Positions 54,014-64,000 of a stretch of DNA of 64,000 nt are shown piece by piece. The position numbers were made by a program, and so were the translations under genes. The DNA is taken from positions 5,388,501 through 5,452,500 of the forward strand of contig OX359193.1 in assembly GCA_947172415.1 (NCBI GenBank), in the 5' to 3' direction. This DNA comes from Chondrosia reniformis (lineage: Eukaryota; Porifera; Demospongiae; Chondrillida; Chondrillidae). Below the pieces are notes generated by a model. It saw only the letters and a program-made list of their open reading frames with translations, was not told the DNA's origin and did no database searches. How positions within the stretch are numbered: the stretch's first letter is position 1; each line of letters opens with the position of its first letter.

Positions 54014-54073
54014 ACAATTATCCATTGACTCATGGGAGATTCATGAATCTCCCATGAGTCAATGGATAATTGT
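54014..54073. repeat. Perfect 60-bp palindrome with no spacer
   Basis: ACAATTATCCATTGACTCAT... to its exact reverse complement; 30-bp arms meeting at TTCATGAA. Confidence 0.92.
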
Positions 54074-54426
54074 ACAGTATGAGTAGTGGCATAGATGTAG
54101 AATTTGAGGCCATGAAAGTGGGATCTCTGGTCAATCCTCCTTAGAAGCCATGCTAATACATGACAGTTACATGCAAGCTTGGATGGAAAGCATAACATGA
54201 CGACACTATATTGAGCATGAACTCAAAGCTTTAGGATGACCATCCACCATCTTCAACTACACATGTACACACATACCTGGAAGTAACTGATATATACAAC
54301 ACAATTATATTAGCCGTGGCAACTATGGCACAATGTATGTATTGTGGATTAGCTGTGCCCTGTATGTATATATGCATACATGATGACATGTGTGACGTGT
54401 GATTGCACAATGACACTGTCACTTAC

Positions 54427-54812
54427 AGCTAGTGTCCTGATGCCTCCAATGGGAAGGACCTGCGCATACACACAAGGGAAGAAGAAGTGGAGGTACGTAT
54501 GTACATGTTGGTTTGTACACAGTACAAGTGTGCATGTGAAGTACTGTAAACTAATGCTATGAACTAATTGCACGCACACACACGCATGCACACACACACA
54601 CACACACACATGCACACACACATTGACAAACGCACATATCCACCACTGCACACAGAGATAACCATGTACTCCAAATACTATATACATAGCACCTGGCACA
54701 CTACCACAAGCACCTTCCCTGTCTGTGATATCTCTCCTGTTATGGCCATCTCCTGTTGCACTGGTTATCCCTGGGCCAGAGACAGCAGGGCAGACGGTGC
54801 AGCCTGCATGCA
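54427..54812 (-). pseudogene. LONP1: LONP1 exon relics (catalytic-core 3' part)
   Basis: On the minus strand, 54812-54714 reads (with a 5-base loss after GGCTGCACC) SALLSLAQG-stop-PVQQEMAI, TGEISQTGK and ends at AAG|GTGCTT. After an intron-like gap, 54459-54427 reads VLPIGGIRTLA between CAG and GTAAGT. This is the LON stretch SAGCT-ALLSLA-PV-AMTGE-SLTGK-VLP-GGIKEK, with a stop codon and loss of the EK pair. Non-functional. Confidence 0.8.
54571..54630. repeat. (CA)n microsatellite
   Basis: Interrupted CACACA run with TGCA breaks; produces a spurious His/Thr frame. Confidence 0.9.
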
Positions 54813-55700
54813 CTTTAAGCTAAGACTTGGCATAAGAAACATGCATGCTGAACACACAAAGTATGACGACATCCTCTTGGGTGTTCCATTGGATGTTGTG
54901 TAGTCCCACTCTTAGCGATGACATTGTACTGCAGTGCGAGTAGAAGGCTTTGACTCCTACTGGCAACAACACTGTAGGGGTAATTATTCCAGGTCAGGTC
55001 ATTGGTCTAGATCTGGCACCAGTGGTCTGCCTGTTTATGGCTGTGCTGGGGACTGAGTGCAGTGAACTTGAACTTCTAGAGTTCATATGCACTTTCAATA
55101 TACCCTGTGAGCATTATATTACAGTTAAAGCTTAAAGTGCACTCGTACAGCAAGGAGTGTGTCAGTGCAACTCCTCATCCAATGAATGGCACAAATACAT
55201 TGTACAGGTCATTGTTAAGAGCAGAGGCACTTTCGCTACCAGTAGCCTCTGGGACCATGCTACTGGGTTGGTGGAGCTTCCTTATGCATATGACAGAACC
55301 TTTCCTCTTGAGAAACTCATGTATGCAGTTATGACGAAGTTTTCCAAGTGAGGGCCTATCAACAGGAAGAAAGGCATATGATTATGACCATAGCAAATGC
55401 AAGTTATCAGTTACTGTTGACCTTTCAAATGTTTGGCTGATCTTGAGCTGTGCACTTCAAGTTTCTGCTTGTAATAATAATTGATTGAGGTAGGGTACAA
55501 TCAACACGGTCACACACACCTTTATTAATTTGCTGGGCTGACCAAGGTGCTGTGAAAGAATGTGTATGTAATGAAAACAATTAATGCTTTGATTGATTTA
55601 GTTGGAGAGTTCTCTCCAAATATATATTTAATACCCACTTTTGCCAAAACATAATTAACAAATGCTGAAGCCTGTTCAATGCTAGTAGATACTATATATG
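54812..55700. repeat. Duplicated block D, copy 2
   Basis: Counterpart of 49680-50793 without the TIR-element insertion. It abuts the LON relic exactly where the GC-rich exon ends, suggesting a rearrangement breakpoint at 54812. Confidence 0.85.
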
Positions 55701-55885
55701 ACAAGGCTCCTATAGCTCACAATATGTATAGCCTGTGTAAATTACATACAGTGTATATTATATGCAAAGGGCTCTATGGTATATGTATACACCATCGTGT
55801 ACCTATTACATATCCACTAGCAACATATGTATGCACACTCTGGTGATATAGTTAACGGGTAGTAAAAACGAAGCCAGAGAATATA
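55545..55885 (+). repeat. Repeat family B, copy
   Basis: Contains GATTTAGTTGGAGAGTTCTC, GACAAGGCTCCTATAGCTCA and GATATAGTTAACGGGTAGTA, as in the copies at 52080 and 53330. Confidence 0.8.
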
Positions 55886-55946
55886 GGCAACGTTGGGGTG
55901 ACCTGAGGGGCCCTATGCATTCGTTTACTCCACCAGTAGTATGCTC

Positions 55947-57323
55947 CATGTGGGCCAGAGACAGCAGGGCAGACACAATGGTGCAGCCCGCGCTTGGGCC
56001 ATCTTTGCGTGTGGCACCCTACAACAAGAGGTGGGGCGAGGGTGATGGAAGTGCAACTGCACACATTATGTATACACAGAACCAGCTAGTACTCCTTAAT
56101 AAATGTGTACAACACAGCATTAACCAGCTGGCACCTCTGATGCTTACCCCACAGACTGATCACACATGGAGTATACTACTGGTGGAGTGAACAAATGCAT
56201 AGGGCCCCCGAGAACCATGCAGGTCACCCCAATGTTGCCTCCTGTCTTGCATGAACCAGACAGAGACTCCAACACAAACCCACACACTGAGCATGTATGT
56301 AGCACTTGATGCTCCTAGTGTGCAGTCTGCTCTGTTGGGTCTATATACTTCTGGCATGTGGAGGTGGATGTTGGCTTGGCAGAAGAAGTCATTTTTACTG
56401 TCATTGGAAGCCAGGAAACCCTGCAAGACAAGTGGAAGAAGACAGGTGCAACCACCAGATCACACACGTGAAACCCACACAGGACATGGGAAATATCATA
56501 GCACACAGCACAGTGAGTGTGTCAGCATCCAACACACACACTTGTATTGTATTACCACTGCCAGAATTGGCTATGTGGACCCCATTTAGGGGTGAGCCAG
56601 AAGAAGGCAACAAGACTGGTGGCCCCGTTGGCAGCGGGGACACCAGCCTCATTTTCCCAGTTGCATGGCCACCTCAGTGCAGTAGGAGTACTCATCTATG
56701 GGCTTGCAAGACCCATGAGATGAGAGAGGTGGGGTATGGCCTTTAGTGACAGCATCAGGATATCTGTCCTGGGTTCTTGGCCATAAGATTTTCCACCTAT
56801 ATACACTGAGTAATTTCTAGGTGGTCAGCATTTGTTGTTACAGTACAATCAGTGTTAAAACACTGGAAAGTGCGCTAGCACCTAAGAGAGTCAATTACAC
56901 AAGTATATACTCTCCCCAGTAGTTAATGGTTCACAAGTGTGACTAGACTTGCAACCAAGCAAAAACCAGCTTTTCAACCTTCCGAATGCTAGACCTGTTG
57001 GCTGCAGATCTGTCACACTTCTGGCCTACTTATTCAGCTTCTGCTCACACTTGGATACACACACACACACACACACACACACACGTACACACACATATAC
57101 ACACACACACAGTTGTTCAAGCAACTCTTAGTCTAACTGGTCAAAAATTAACATCCACAAAGGTGTATATAGCTACCACACGACTCACAACACAGCACTA
57201 TGACAAAAAACAACCTACAAAAAAATTGGCTGCATGCATAGAATGTGTGGCAAAATGTCTGACTTGCCTTTGCAAAAGTGTACGCAATCTGTGTAGATTC
57301 TTTCATCACATCCCTCAGGTGGC
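55947..57323 (-). pseudogene. LONP1: LONP1 exons including the catalytic-serine exon
   Basis: Three phase-compatible minus-strand exons: 57323-57268 (GHLRDVMKESTQIAYTFAK, donor GCAAGT, a GC-AG intron), 56420-56349 (GFLASNDSKNDFFCQANIHL-HMPE) and 56018-about 55950 (GATRKDGPSAGCTIVSALLS). They join to the LON proteolytic core with the catalytic serine in DGPSAG. The reading frame is intact over these exons, but the next expected exon (PV...AMTGE...TGK) is not adjacent; its decayed version lies at 54.7 kb. The preceding exon exists only on the plus strand at 38 and 47 kb. LON is the mitochondrial matrix AAA+ protease. The locus is a fragmented, probably dead copy; a chimaeric transcript cannot be excluded. 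Confidence 0.8.
57056..57112. repeat. (CA)n microsatellite
   Basis: ACACAC run with GTACAC and ATACAC breaks. Confidence 0.9.
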
Positions 57324-57354
57324 CTGTTATATTTAGGAGTCGTATATCTATGGT

Positions 57355-57863
57355 TATACAGTCAGTGAGCCCCGCCCACTCTCCCCTTCCCGCCCCCCTC
57401 GGGCAGATGATGAACTCTCTCATAACGAATTTTGGCTTATAACGAACGATTGTCAAAAAACAATTTCCTGTCCATTCAATTCCTTCTGTTTATAACAAAC
57501 AAACTTCTATTATAACGAACGTGTTAACTTATAATTATGTGTGTGTGAAGCCAAAAACGGCTTTATTTATCAATCTTAAGCCGAAGTTACTGGACGAAGT
57601 GGATAAAGGGACGAAGGAGAAGGGTTTTTGTGACGAATTTTCGGTTGCAAAGTCCACCCTGATTACCATTAATATTTATTTTATGTAATTTTAATTTTGT
57701 AAGCATTCTACAGCTGTTTACTGTATTCACACTGCACTGATGAGTAGTTTATTTGTATAGTTATATACAAATAAAGTATATTTGGTTATAAAGAACTTCT
57801 TTTATAATGAACAATTATGCTGCATGGGATTTTGGTGTTCGTTATATCAGGAGTTGACTGTAT
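57355..57863. mobile_element. pogo/Tigger-like MITE
   Basis: Ends TATACAGTCA and TGACTGTATA, subterminal repeats of CATAACGAA/TATAACGAACG, TA at both flanks; no transposase. It lies immediately upstream of the 57323 LON exon, where the previous LON exon would be expected. Confidence 0.7.
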
Positions 57864-58645
57864 AGCTATTCACACGATTCCAAGTGACTCCTATCTTGGT
57901 CATTATTGAGACACAAAGCCTTCATTCTAATGACCACATATATCTATAGAACAAGGCAGCATACGAGCAGAGTAGTGGGAAAGGGAGAAAAGGTAGAGGT
58001 AGCATTGTATAGTGAACAATCACTGTGCATTGTCAAAGTTTAGGAAGAAGACAAGGAAACTCTGCCTTTACACTTACTATACTGACAGTCTTAAGAAAAG
58101 CAGAGGCAAGTGAATTTATACAGAAGTGTTTGCCATACATGCAGTTGGCAAGCACTGCCTATTCATACTCACAATAATGCAAATGTGTAGCCCACACACT
58201 CCTCTCTCACCAAGTAGGCAGCAGCCACACTACCTGACAGGGTAGCTGGGGTTACTGAGGTCTGTGGCACACATATATCCACTTCCTAAATCGAGGGGAT
58301 GGGTTTCACTTGGTCCCCTACATTCAGCATGCGAATAGCACTCTCAGGCTCAATCAGCATGTTAAACTGAGCGCTACATGTGAATATTTTCAGTGTTGTA
58401 TGGGAATAATAATTTATACTGTATAGCGGAAAATTTGGTGGTCATTTTCATTGGCAGTGTATATACGTATTGTCTCTCTTATTTCATAAGCTCCTACAGT
58501 ATACAGTGCAAACACACACACCGGGTACACAGGTACTAGAGTTACCGCCCACGTGTGTAACACTTGGGGCTTCAAAAATCCATTTAAAAGGAGTGAGGGT
58601 CACAGCCACACAACAATCACTGCAAATGTAAAGTGGTGCTTGTCC
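57864..58645. other. Spacer and 5' region of the protease-like gene
   Basis: No coding feature recognised. An in-frame ATG at 58553 would extend the protease-like protein by 31 residues without signal character. Confidence 0.4.
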
Positions 58646-59743
58646 ATGATCATGAGCAACAAGTTTTTCTTCTTGGTAGGCATCCTAGTGGTGTCCCTTG
58701 TTCTGATAACTGGTGGCACTGGTGAGAGTGATGCAGAGAACAAGACTCTCTCTGAAGAAACCACAACCAGCCAGAGTAGCGTGGTCACGAAGACTACTTT
58801 TGAAGACATCCCCTCTGTTCCTGATGATGACAACTCTTTTGCAACATCTGATGAGGATGAGGAAGTTTACCACTACACTTCGGAAGAGATAGAGAGGAAC
58901 CGCTGGATTTCCTTGAGCCGAGACGGAGTGGAGACAACAGAAACTGATGAAGAAGTGATAAGAATCTTGGAATTTGCTCGGCATGATAATGCAAAAAGCC
59001 ATCTTAGTGAATCCTATAACTTTACATCAGATGACCCAGAGTTATATAACGTGACTAGTAAGGAAAAGAGGGCCATTATAGGCTCTGATAATCGCTATCC
59101 TTATCCTCGCTATGGACTAAGAGGTAAAACCTGTGCAATTGGCATTATGGAAAATGGCTGTACAGCATTCCTCATTGGTCCTCGCCATGCTGTAACAGCA
59201 GGACACTGTGTTTACGATTATACTTACAGAAGGTGGAAACGGGACCTGGGAATCTATTTGGGTCGTGATTGTAACACCTATGGTAGATTTGCGGATTGGA
59301 GTCATGTATGGGTCTTGGATGTTAACGGGAATAGCAGATCAAACATGGCATACATCCGGTTGAGTAGTAGCTTCTACTCTTCCTGCTGGCTTGGATTTGG
59401 ATTCAGAGATCCAATGCCTAGAACACATGTTGAATCATGTGGGTACCATGGCGACAAGAGATCTAATACATACCCCTGCTATTACTGCGATGACTGTTAT
59501 GCCGAACTTGAGGTAACTGGCAGTTGGTGGTCCCGCACAACTCACTACACAAGGATGAGGAGTACCTGTGACATTTATAGAGCTCCAGGTGCTCCAATGG
59601 TGACTGGTGGTGTTCATGCCTGGGGAGTGCACAGCCACGAAAGTAGAAGCTACAACTATGCTGTTCGCATCACCAGGGAAAGATTCTACACTTTATGTCA
59701 GTGGCTTTGCGACAATGGAGGACGCTGCAGTGCTCGTTGTTGA
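58646..59743 (+). CDS. Secreted V8/trypsin-fold serine protease homologue, probably inactive
   Basis: Start set at the ATG (58646) just before a signal peptide (MSNKFFFLVGILVVSLVLIT); a longer start at 58553 is possible. A Ser/Thr/acidic propeptide of about 130 residues ends at SKEKR, a furin-like site, followed by AIIGSDNRYPYP, as at the mature N-terminus of glutamyl-endopeptidase-like enzymes. The domain keeps the histidine motif (AFLIGPRHAVTAGHC) and the CGYHGDKRSNT loop. Where the catalytic aspartate is expected I see RSNMAYIRLS (N instead of D), and at the serine site IYRAPGAPMVTGG replaces the usual GxSGxP, so the nucleophile appears to be proline. C-terminal cysteines (CQWLCDNGGRCSARC) suggest extra disulphides. 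Likely a pseudoprotease acting by binding, as in other inactive serine protease homologues, but the alignment was made by eye. Confidence 0.78.
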   Translation: MIMSNKFFFLVGILVVSLVLITGGTGESDAENKTLSEETTTSQSSVVTKTTFEDIPSVPDDDNSFATSDEDEEVYHYTSEEIERNRWISLSRDGVETTETDEEVIRILEFARHDNAKSHLSESYNFTSDDPELYNVTSKEKRAIIGSDNRYPYPRYGLRGKTCAIGIMENGCTAFLIGPRHAVTAGHCVYDYTYRRWKRDLGIYLGRDCNTYGRFADWSHVWVLDVNGNSRSNMAYIRLSSSFYSSCWLGFGFRDPMPRTHVESCGYHGDKRSNTYPCYYCDDCYAELEVTGSWWSRTTHYTRMRSTCDIYRAPGAPMVTGGVHAWGVHSHESRSYNYAVRITRERFYTLCQWLCDNGGRCSARC

Positions 59744-60177
59744 TGCAACTGTGGTGCATCATTACATGAAACATGTGGCATTAATTAGTTTGTTTTCCTC
59801 TAGGCAGCAAAGCGTGAACATCTTAACTCACAGTATGTAACTTTGACCTTTACATGCACAGACATAATAATGTTGGCTTTTTCATATTTTGCTTTCAACA
59901 TTAGTTACTTGATTGAGTGCAATTAATATAAAGAAAATTTATTACAAGAAATTTAAAGATCCTGGCTTTATTCAATGCACACACCATGCTACCACATGTA
60001 ACGCTATAACAGTGCTGTCAACACATGTACACATGAGTGGTGCACCAAACATACATTTGGAGACAATACTTCACTGAAAAGACATGCCATGGACTAGCTA
60101 TCTCTGAGAAGGGGTTAGGGCTAGGATTAGGGTTTCATTTTTCAAGTGGCCATAGCTCTCAGACTATCTTTATTATG

Positions 60178-60391
60178 AAAGTTAAAACCACGACTACTAC
60201 ATCTATAACTATCACCACCACATACAAACATCACCATTATGTGTAACTTGCAGAAGGGCACACCATTTAACAACTGCAAGCCCTTCCGCAAGTTACAATG
60301 ATTGCTGCATTGGGTACTCCAATAGCACCCATGCTGGTCAATGGTGGTGGTTGTATGTTATAGATGTGGTATATAGTCGTGGTTTTAACTA
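60178..60391. repeat. Foldback element
   Basis: AAAGTTAAAACCACGACTAC at the left is mirrored by GTCGTGGTTTTAACT at the right; inner CACCACCACATACAA / GGTGGTTGTATGTTATAGAT also pair partly. Confidence 0.6.
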
Positions 60392-60936
60392 TGTATAGTA
60401 CTAGGTATAATGGTGACACTTTGTACCTTCAAGTGAATATTGTTGGTCTTAACTCAATGTAGTTTGCCCTGCTGAATGTGCTGCTTCTAATTACTTAGAG
60501 CCTTTAATCAGACATGCATAATAGCTACATCACACACACGCATGCACACACATCCCACCATGAACCACCATGCACCACCAGACTACACACATAAAAAAAA
60601 TCTTTGTTATTTTGGCTAAGTTGTGATATTAAAATTTGACCCATCCAATTACCAGAAATATAATAGCTCTTCTAATTATGCAAAGATGTTTCCCAAAGTA
60701 TTAAATATCGAAATGTCTGTAAATTAAAGAATTTGGTTTCATTTGACTAGTGTACGTGTTATAATTCTTGAGTATACATATATATTCATACTATCTTCAG
60801 TGCAATATATGGCACAAACTAGGGTGAGTGGTTTATATGTGAAATGATGACATAACATATATATACAGTATGTACATACGTATAGCTATACCCGTACCTC
60901 TTTAATAAACAATACCTACTGATGTTTTAACACACA

Positions 60937-61088
60937 TGGCCCAGTGGAGCAGAAGAAGGAAGAGAAGAAAAGAAGACAAAAAAGAAAAGACTCCTGTATC
61001 TTTATCCAAAGATCCAAAGATCTCTCCAGGTTTAGTTCCCTATAGGCTTTGTTACAGAATAGGCATATATAGCAGGTAGGAAAATGGT
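60937..61088 (+). repeat. Dispersed repeat family A, copy 3
   Basis: ATGGCCCAGTGGAGCAGAAG, GACTCCTGTATCT, TTTAGTTCCCTATAGGCTTT and AATAGGCATATATAGCA(G)GTA, as in copies 1 and 2. Confidence 0.65.
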
Positions 61089-62077
61089 GGATTTATTCAT
61101 GATCAGAGATGCAAGATTATGATAAGTTAAAGATTATGACTGGTGCAAGCTTAAAATAAACTATACAACTAAGTTATAGAATTAGCATTTGCATTGTTAT
61201 GTAATATATATGTGTCTGCATGCCATATATCCTTAAAATCTGAAAGCATGGTCTATATATACACTTTCTCTGAGCATACTAAAGCTTTCAACTTATTAGG
61301 AACCACAACTATGTATGTATATACGTACATACCAGTCATACAGTGTATGAATCACACAATTTTCCCATATACTGTACATAATTATCAGGCTAACTAAAGA
61401 GACCATGACAGGATGCTGGCACTAAATTGAATGACTAACTACAAATATACTGGAAAGGTTATTTGGGCAAAGCTAACTACATAATTAATTCTTCTAGTAT
61501 GTTTGATTATTCTGCTCAGTGACCAGGGATCATGTCAACAAATGAAAGTAAACTTTAAGTTAGAAAACCTGTTTAGTTTATCCTGCCGGAAAGTGATTCA
61601 ATGTGAAACATAATTGGGTTACACATAATTTACCAAATTTAATAATTGGGTTCACAGTTGAATTACTAGAGGGATATGTGCTTACCATCAAACCTGCAAG
61701 GATATCCTTTGGGACAGTCTAATTTAATATATTCATAGCATTATTCTAATTAAAAATATAATTGAGCAACTCCTGTACCTAGTAAAAGATCTTTTTGAAA
61801 TCACTATACATACTATTGTTGCTTAATAAGATGTATATACGTACATGCATATACTTACGTCGTATGAGATACAAGATATTGACGTCCTGCAGTATCCTAA
61901 ACATATGTCACATGCACCAGTCATTGAAATGGGTGGTATAATATAACTCTATTACTCAAATACCTCTCTTAACTTATTGGATGGAGCGGTACGTACTCTC
62001 AGTAGCTACCTCTTAATTACAAAAAAATTCTACTAATGTCTTTAACACTCTAAATCCAAGATTCTTTCAGGGATAAC

Positions 62078-64000
62078 CTAAAGATATGATTCAAGCTTTC
62101 CTCTGCGTCTGACATCACAAGTCCAGCAGTGAATACCACCTCCAAGTGAGTAAGCATGGCGGAGAGGAACCTATAAATATTACAAAATTAATCCCATGCA
62201 CAATAATTAATCAATTAACTATATATTATGCATTTTACCCAAGTAACCTGTTTCCTGCATAAAGTCAAATGAGGCACGCAGTAATTTTAATTAAGTTAAA
62301 GATGATGCCTCTACAAGCTCTGTATCTCCACAAAATTAGAAGAAGGAGGAGAACGTCTTTACCCACCATCTTGATACTTTAGACGATTCAATGATTTTAC
62401 TTTGGCTCATGCGAACAAAAATCGAGTTCAAAGTGGAACCCATGGTCAAGTAGCCTGGGTTTGATCCACTTAATGCTGCTGTATGTAAAAAGGATAATAG
62501 AAGTATAACTAATTAGTATATATGAATATAGAGGAAATAATTACTAAGTTATTATGTATAAGAGGGAAGCATGAATGAAATATAGCTGTGACTCAAAGCA
62601 CAAAACTGGCAGTCAAAACTTTGTTCAGTCCCCAAGAATTGCTTTTGTTTTCCATCTTCATAATGTTCGATTATGATTGTAATAGAGTTAGGATTTCTTC
62701 TAACTGCGTCGATATGATTATGATTGTAGTTTGATTATCAATTTGATTAATCGTAGATGAAAATACTGAATCAGATTGACAACATACGCCCTGGTTTAGT
62801 ATACCTTGATGCACTGAATACCCAATTTTTCAAACATTTTTTGTGTTGGAGTTTCCTGTTCTTCAATCACAACTCTCTTCTCATCCAACATCAGTACATT
62901 AATTGATAACCAATTTGTGGAGAACCACATTGGATGGGAGGCTGGGGTAGTTCCATTAGGAGCTTCAAAGATTTTCCAACCTGCATGTACGTATACATAT
63001 GTGTAAACTACACATTATCAAAATAGATTATGCATATGTCTACTTCTATGAATAATCTACACAACAATGTTAACATTTCTGGGCAACTATGAAAGCCAGA
63101 ATGGAACGGAATGGAACCAGGAATGAGAAATGACCTTTTATGGAAATATTTTATTCATAGGCTTTCGTAGTTGCCCAACATTTCCTTATATGGTTGACAT
63201 CAATATTAGCATAATGAATATACACTCCCATAAATTTGTTGCCTAAAAGAATCACAAAATTGTCATTTTGCTATATAGATTATATCTTTTCTAAATGAAG
63301 TGACAGAAACTAGACAAAAACCTAGATGTTAGTGATGAAAGTTTGAAGTTTGTCATTTATTTAAGGATGATACTCGGATCAGCATCTACTTGTTTAATGG
63401 AAGCTTTGGAGTAGAAAGGGCAAAATGATACATTGCTGATTATACTTTGATCCATTTTAATCAAATCATCCATTAGACAAACCAAAGCATTCCAAAATTA
63501 TCAAGTCCTTCGCCATTGAAACCATAATTTTGCCAAGAAGCAATGATACCAAAACCTTAGTTTTCTTTGTATTTTAGAATTCATTTCACTCTCAAAGTAT
63601 GGATAACGAGGACACTAGTTTTGAAAATATACATATAGTCTATTGGGTACTATTGAACAGACTTATTACTTAGGGAAAACCTAATATATGGAATCGGATA
63701 CATATTGGTTATAGCCCAGAGGTGAGAACAGTAGCCACGAAAGTCTCGGTGATGGCCTATACCCTTTGCCTGGCATTCAGCAACCACTTCCTATTATTAA
63801 CTAGTTTGTACTGTCAATTCACGCTGTAAATATCTAGTGTAGAGATACAATGTAGCATCATAAATTGTACAATTTATTGTACACATGAACAATCTAGAAC
63901 ACCATTGTATTTATGCATATACCGGCTTTCTTGAATGTGTCCAGCTGATGGCAGGGATAGTTGGGGTTTACTATCACCAAACCGGGACCAATAACTATGA
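62078..64000 (-). CDS. GATM: Glycine amidinotransferase, mitochondrial (GATM), last three exons
   Basis: Minus-strand exons 64000-63923 (partial, entering from the right edge), 62980-62805 and 62170-62078 (TAG) join in phase. They read [25 protein letters not shown], then WKIFEAPNG ... [36 protein letters not shown], then [30 protein letters not shown]. The matches to vertebrate GATM blocks ([49 protein letters not shown]) are very close. The catalytic cysteine (HC in GGGIHC) is present. GATM transfers an amidino group from arginine to glycine, giving guanidinoacetate, the creatine precursor, in mitochondria. The N-terminal two-thirds lie outside the window. Introns contain nothing coding except unrelated open stretches. 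Confidence 0.92.
63081..63176. repeat. Small foldback in GATM intron
   Basis: GGGCAACTATGAAAGCC (63081-63097) and GGCTTTCGTAGTTGCCC (63160-63176) pair with one mismatch. Confidence 0.6.

Larger units (their letters stand above)
59744..62077. other. Gene-poor interval
   Basis: Holds a foldback at about 60178-60391 (arms sharing GTTAAAACCACGACTA), a TTAGGGCTAGGATTAGGGTTT run near 60115, repeat family A copy 3 at 60937-61088, and AT-rich sequence. No gene supported. Confidence 0.5.

Noticed and set aside
54568-54903. His/Thr-rich ORF
   Set aside because: Produced by the CACACA microsatellite, then running antisense through a LON exon relic.
56251-56746. Plus-strand ORFs of 112 and 146 codons
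   Set aside because: Antisense to the LON exon at 56420-56349 and without coding character outside it.
60109-60134. Telomeric repeat (TTAGGG)n
   Set aside because: Only degenerate TTAGGG-like phrases (TTAGGGCTAGGATTAGGG); too short and imperfect for an interstitial telomere array.
62370-62480. Extra exon in the GATM intron (frame reading [20 protein letters not shown])
   Set aside because: The flanking GATM exons join in phase at ...QCIK|VPLRH..., exactly as the family requires, leaving no room for it.

Overview
The window is nuclear DNA of an animal. It carries intron-rich genes with GT-AG splicing, metazoan proteins (ZWILCH, GATM, pieces of LONP1, a death domain), Penelope-like retroelements and many small inverted-repeat transposons. 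A demosponge of the Amphimedon type fits best: AT-rich, compact genes, and a multi-copy family of large uncharacterised membrane proteins. The species is an inference. No phage, plasmid, CRISPR or viral genome is seen.

Layout. 1-3 kb: the 5' part of a minus-strand multi-pass membrane protein gene running off the left edge, then a decayed plus-strand relative. 3.2-5.1 kb: a complete single-exon ZWILCH gene (kinetochore RZZ complex). 6.8-16.5 kb: a plus-strand gene that I reconstruct as death domain + class 3 lipase + dynamin-like GTPase. It ends at a UGA followed by CUA, the classic stop-codon readthrough context, with 51 more open codons. 17.8-27.7 kb: a 25-exon coiled-coil gene whose introns are full of ACGT/TACG repeats. 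28.2-29.6 kb: an intronless RING-like + NYN + CCCH putative RNase. 30.0-32.9 kb: a second, minus-strand coiled-coil gene, convergent with the NYN gene.

33.2-49.8 kb is a recent tandem duplication of about 7.2-7.6 kb. Each unit holds an intact 1.27-kaa membrane protein gene (beta-helix-like ectodomain, Cys-rich linker, about eight membrane segments), an orphan exon of mitochondrial LON protease, and a degenerate Penelope-like element. Between the units lies a TIR transposon with a second transposon nested in it, and the inner one carries a HIRAN-like exon. 49.8-57.9 kb is a patchwork of local duplications, transposon pieces, a perfect 60-bp palindrome and minus-strand LONP1 exon relics. 58.6-59.7 kb: a secreted V8/trypsin-fold protein that appears to lack two of three catalytic residues. 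62.1-64 kb: the last three exons of GATM on the minus strand, continuing beyond the right edge.

The strongest candidate for something undescribed is the death/lipase/GTPase gene. A death-fold recruitment module, a lipid-cleaving module and a membrane-type GTPase in one chain suggest an innate-immune or cell-death effector, possibly with two C-termini made by readthrough. The duplicated surface receptors and the NYN putative RNase would suit a defence-rich neighbourhood, but no functional link between these genes is shown by the sequence.
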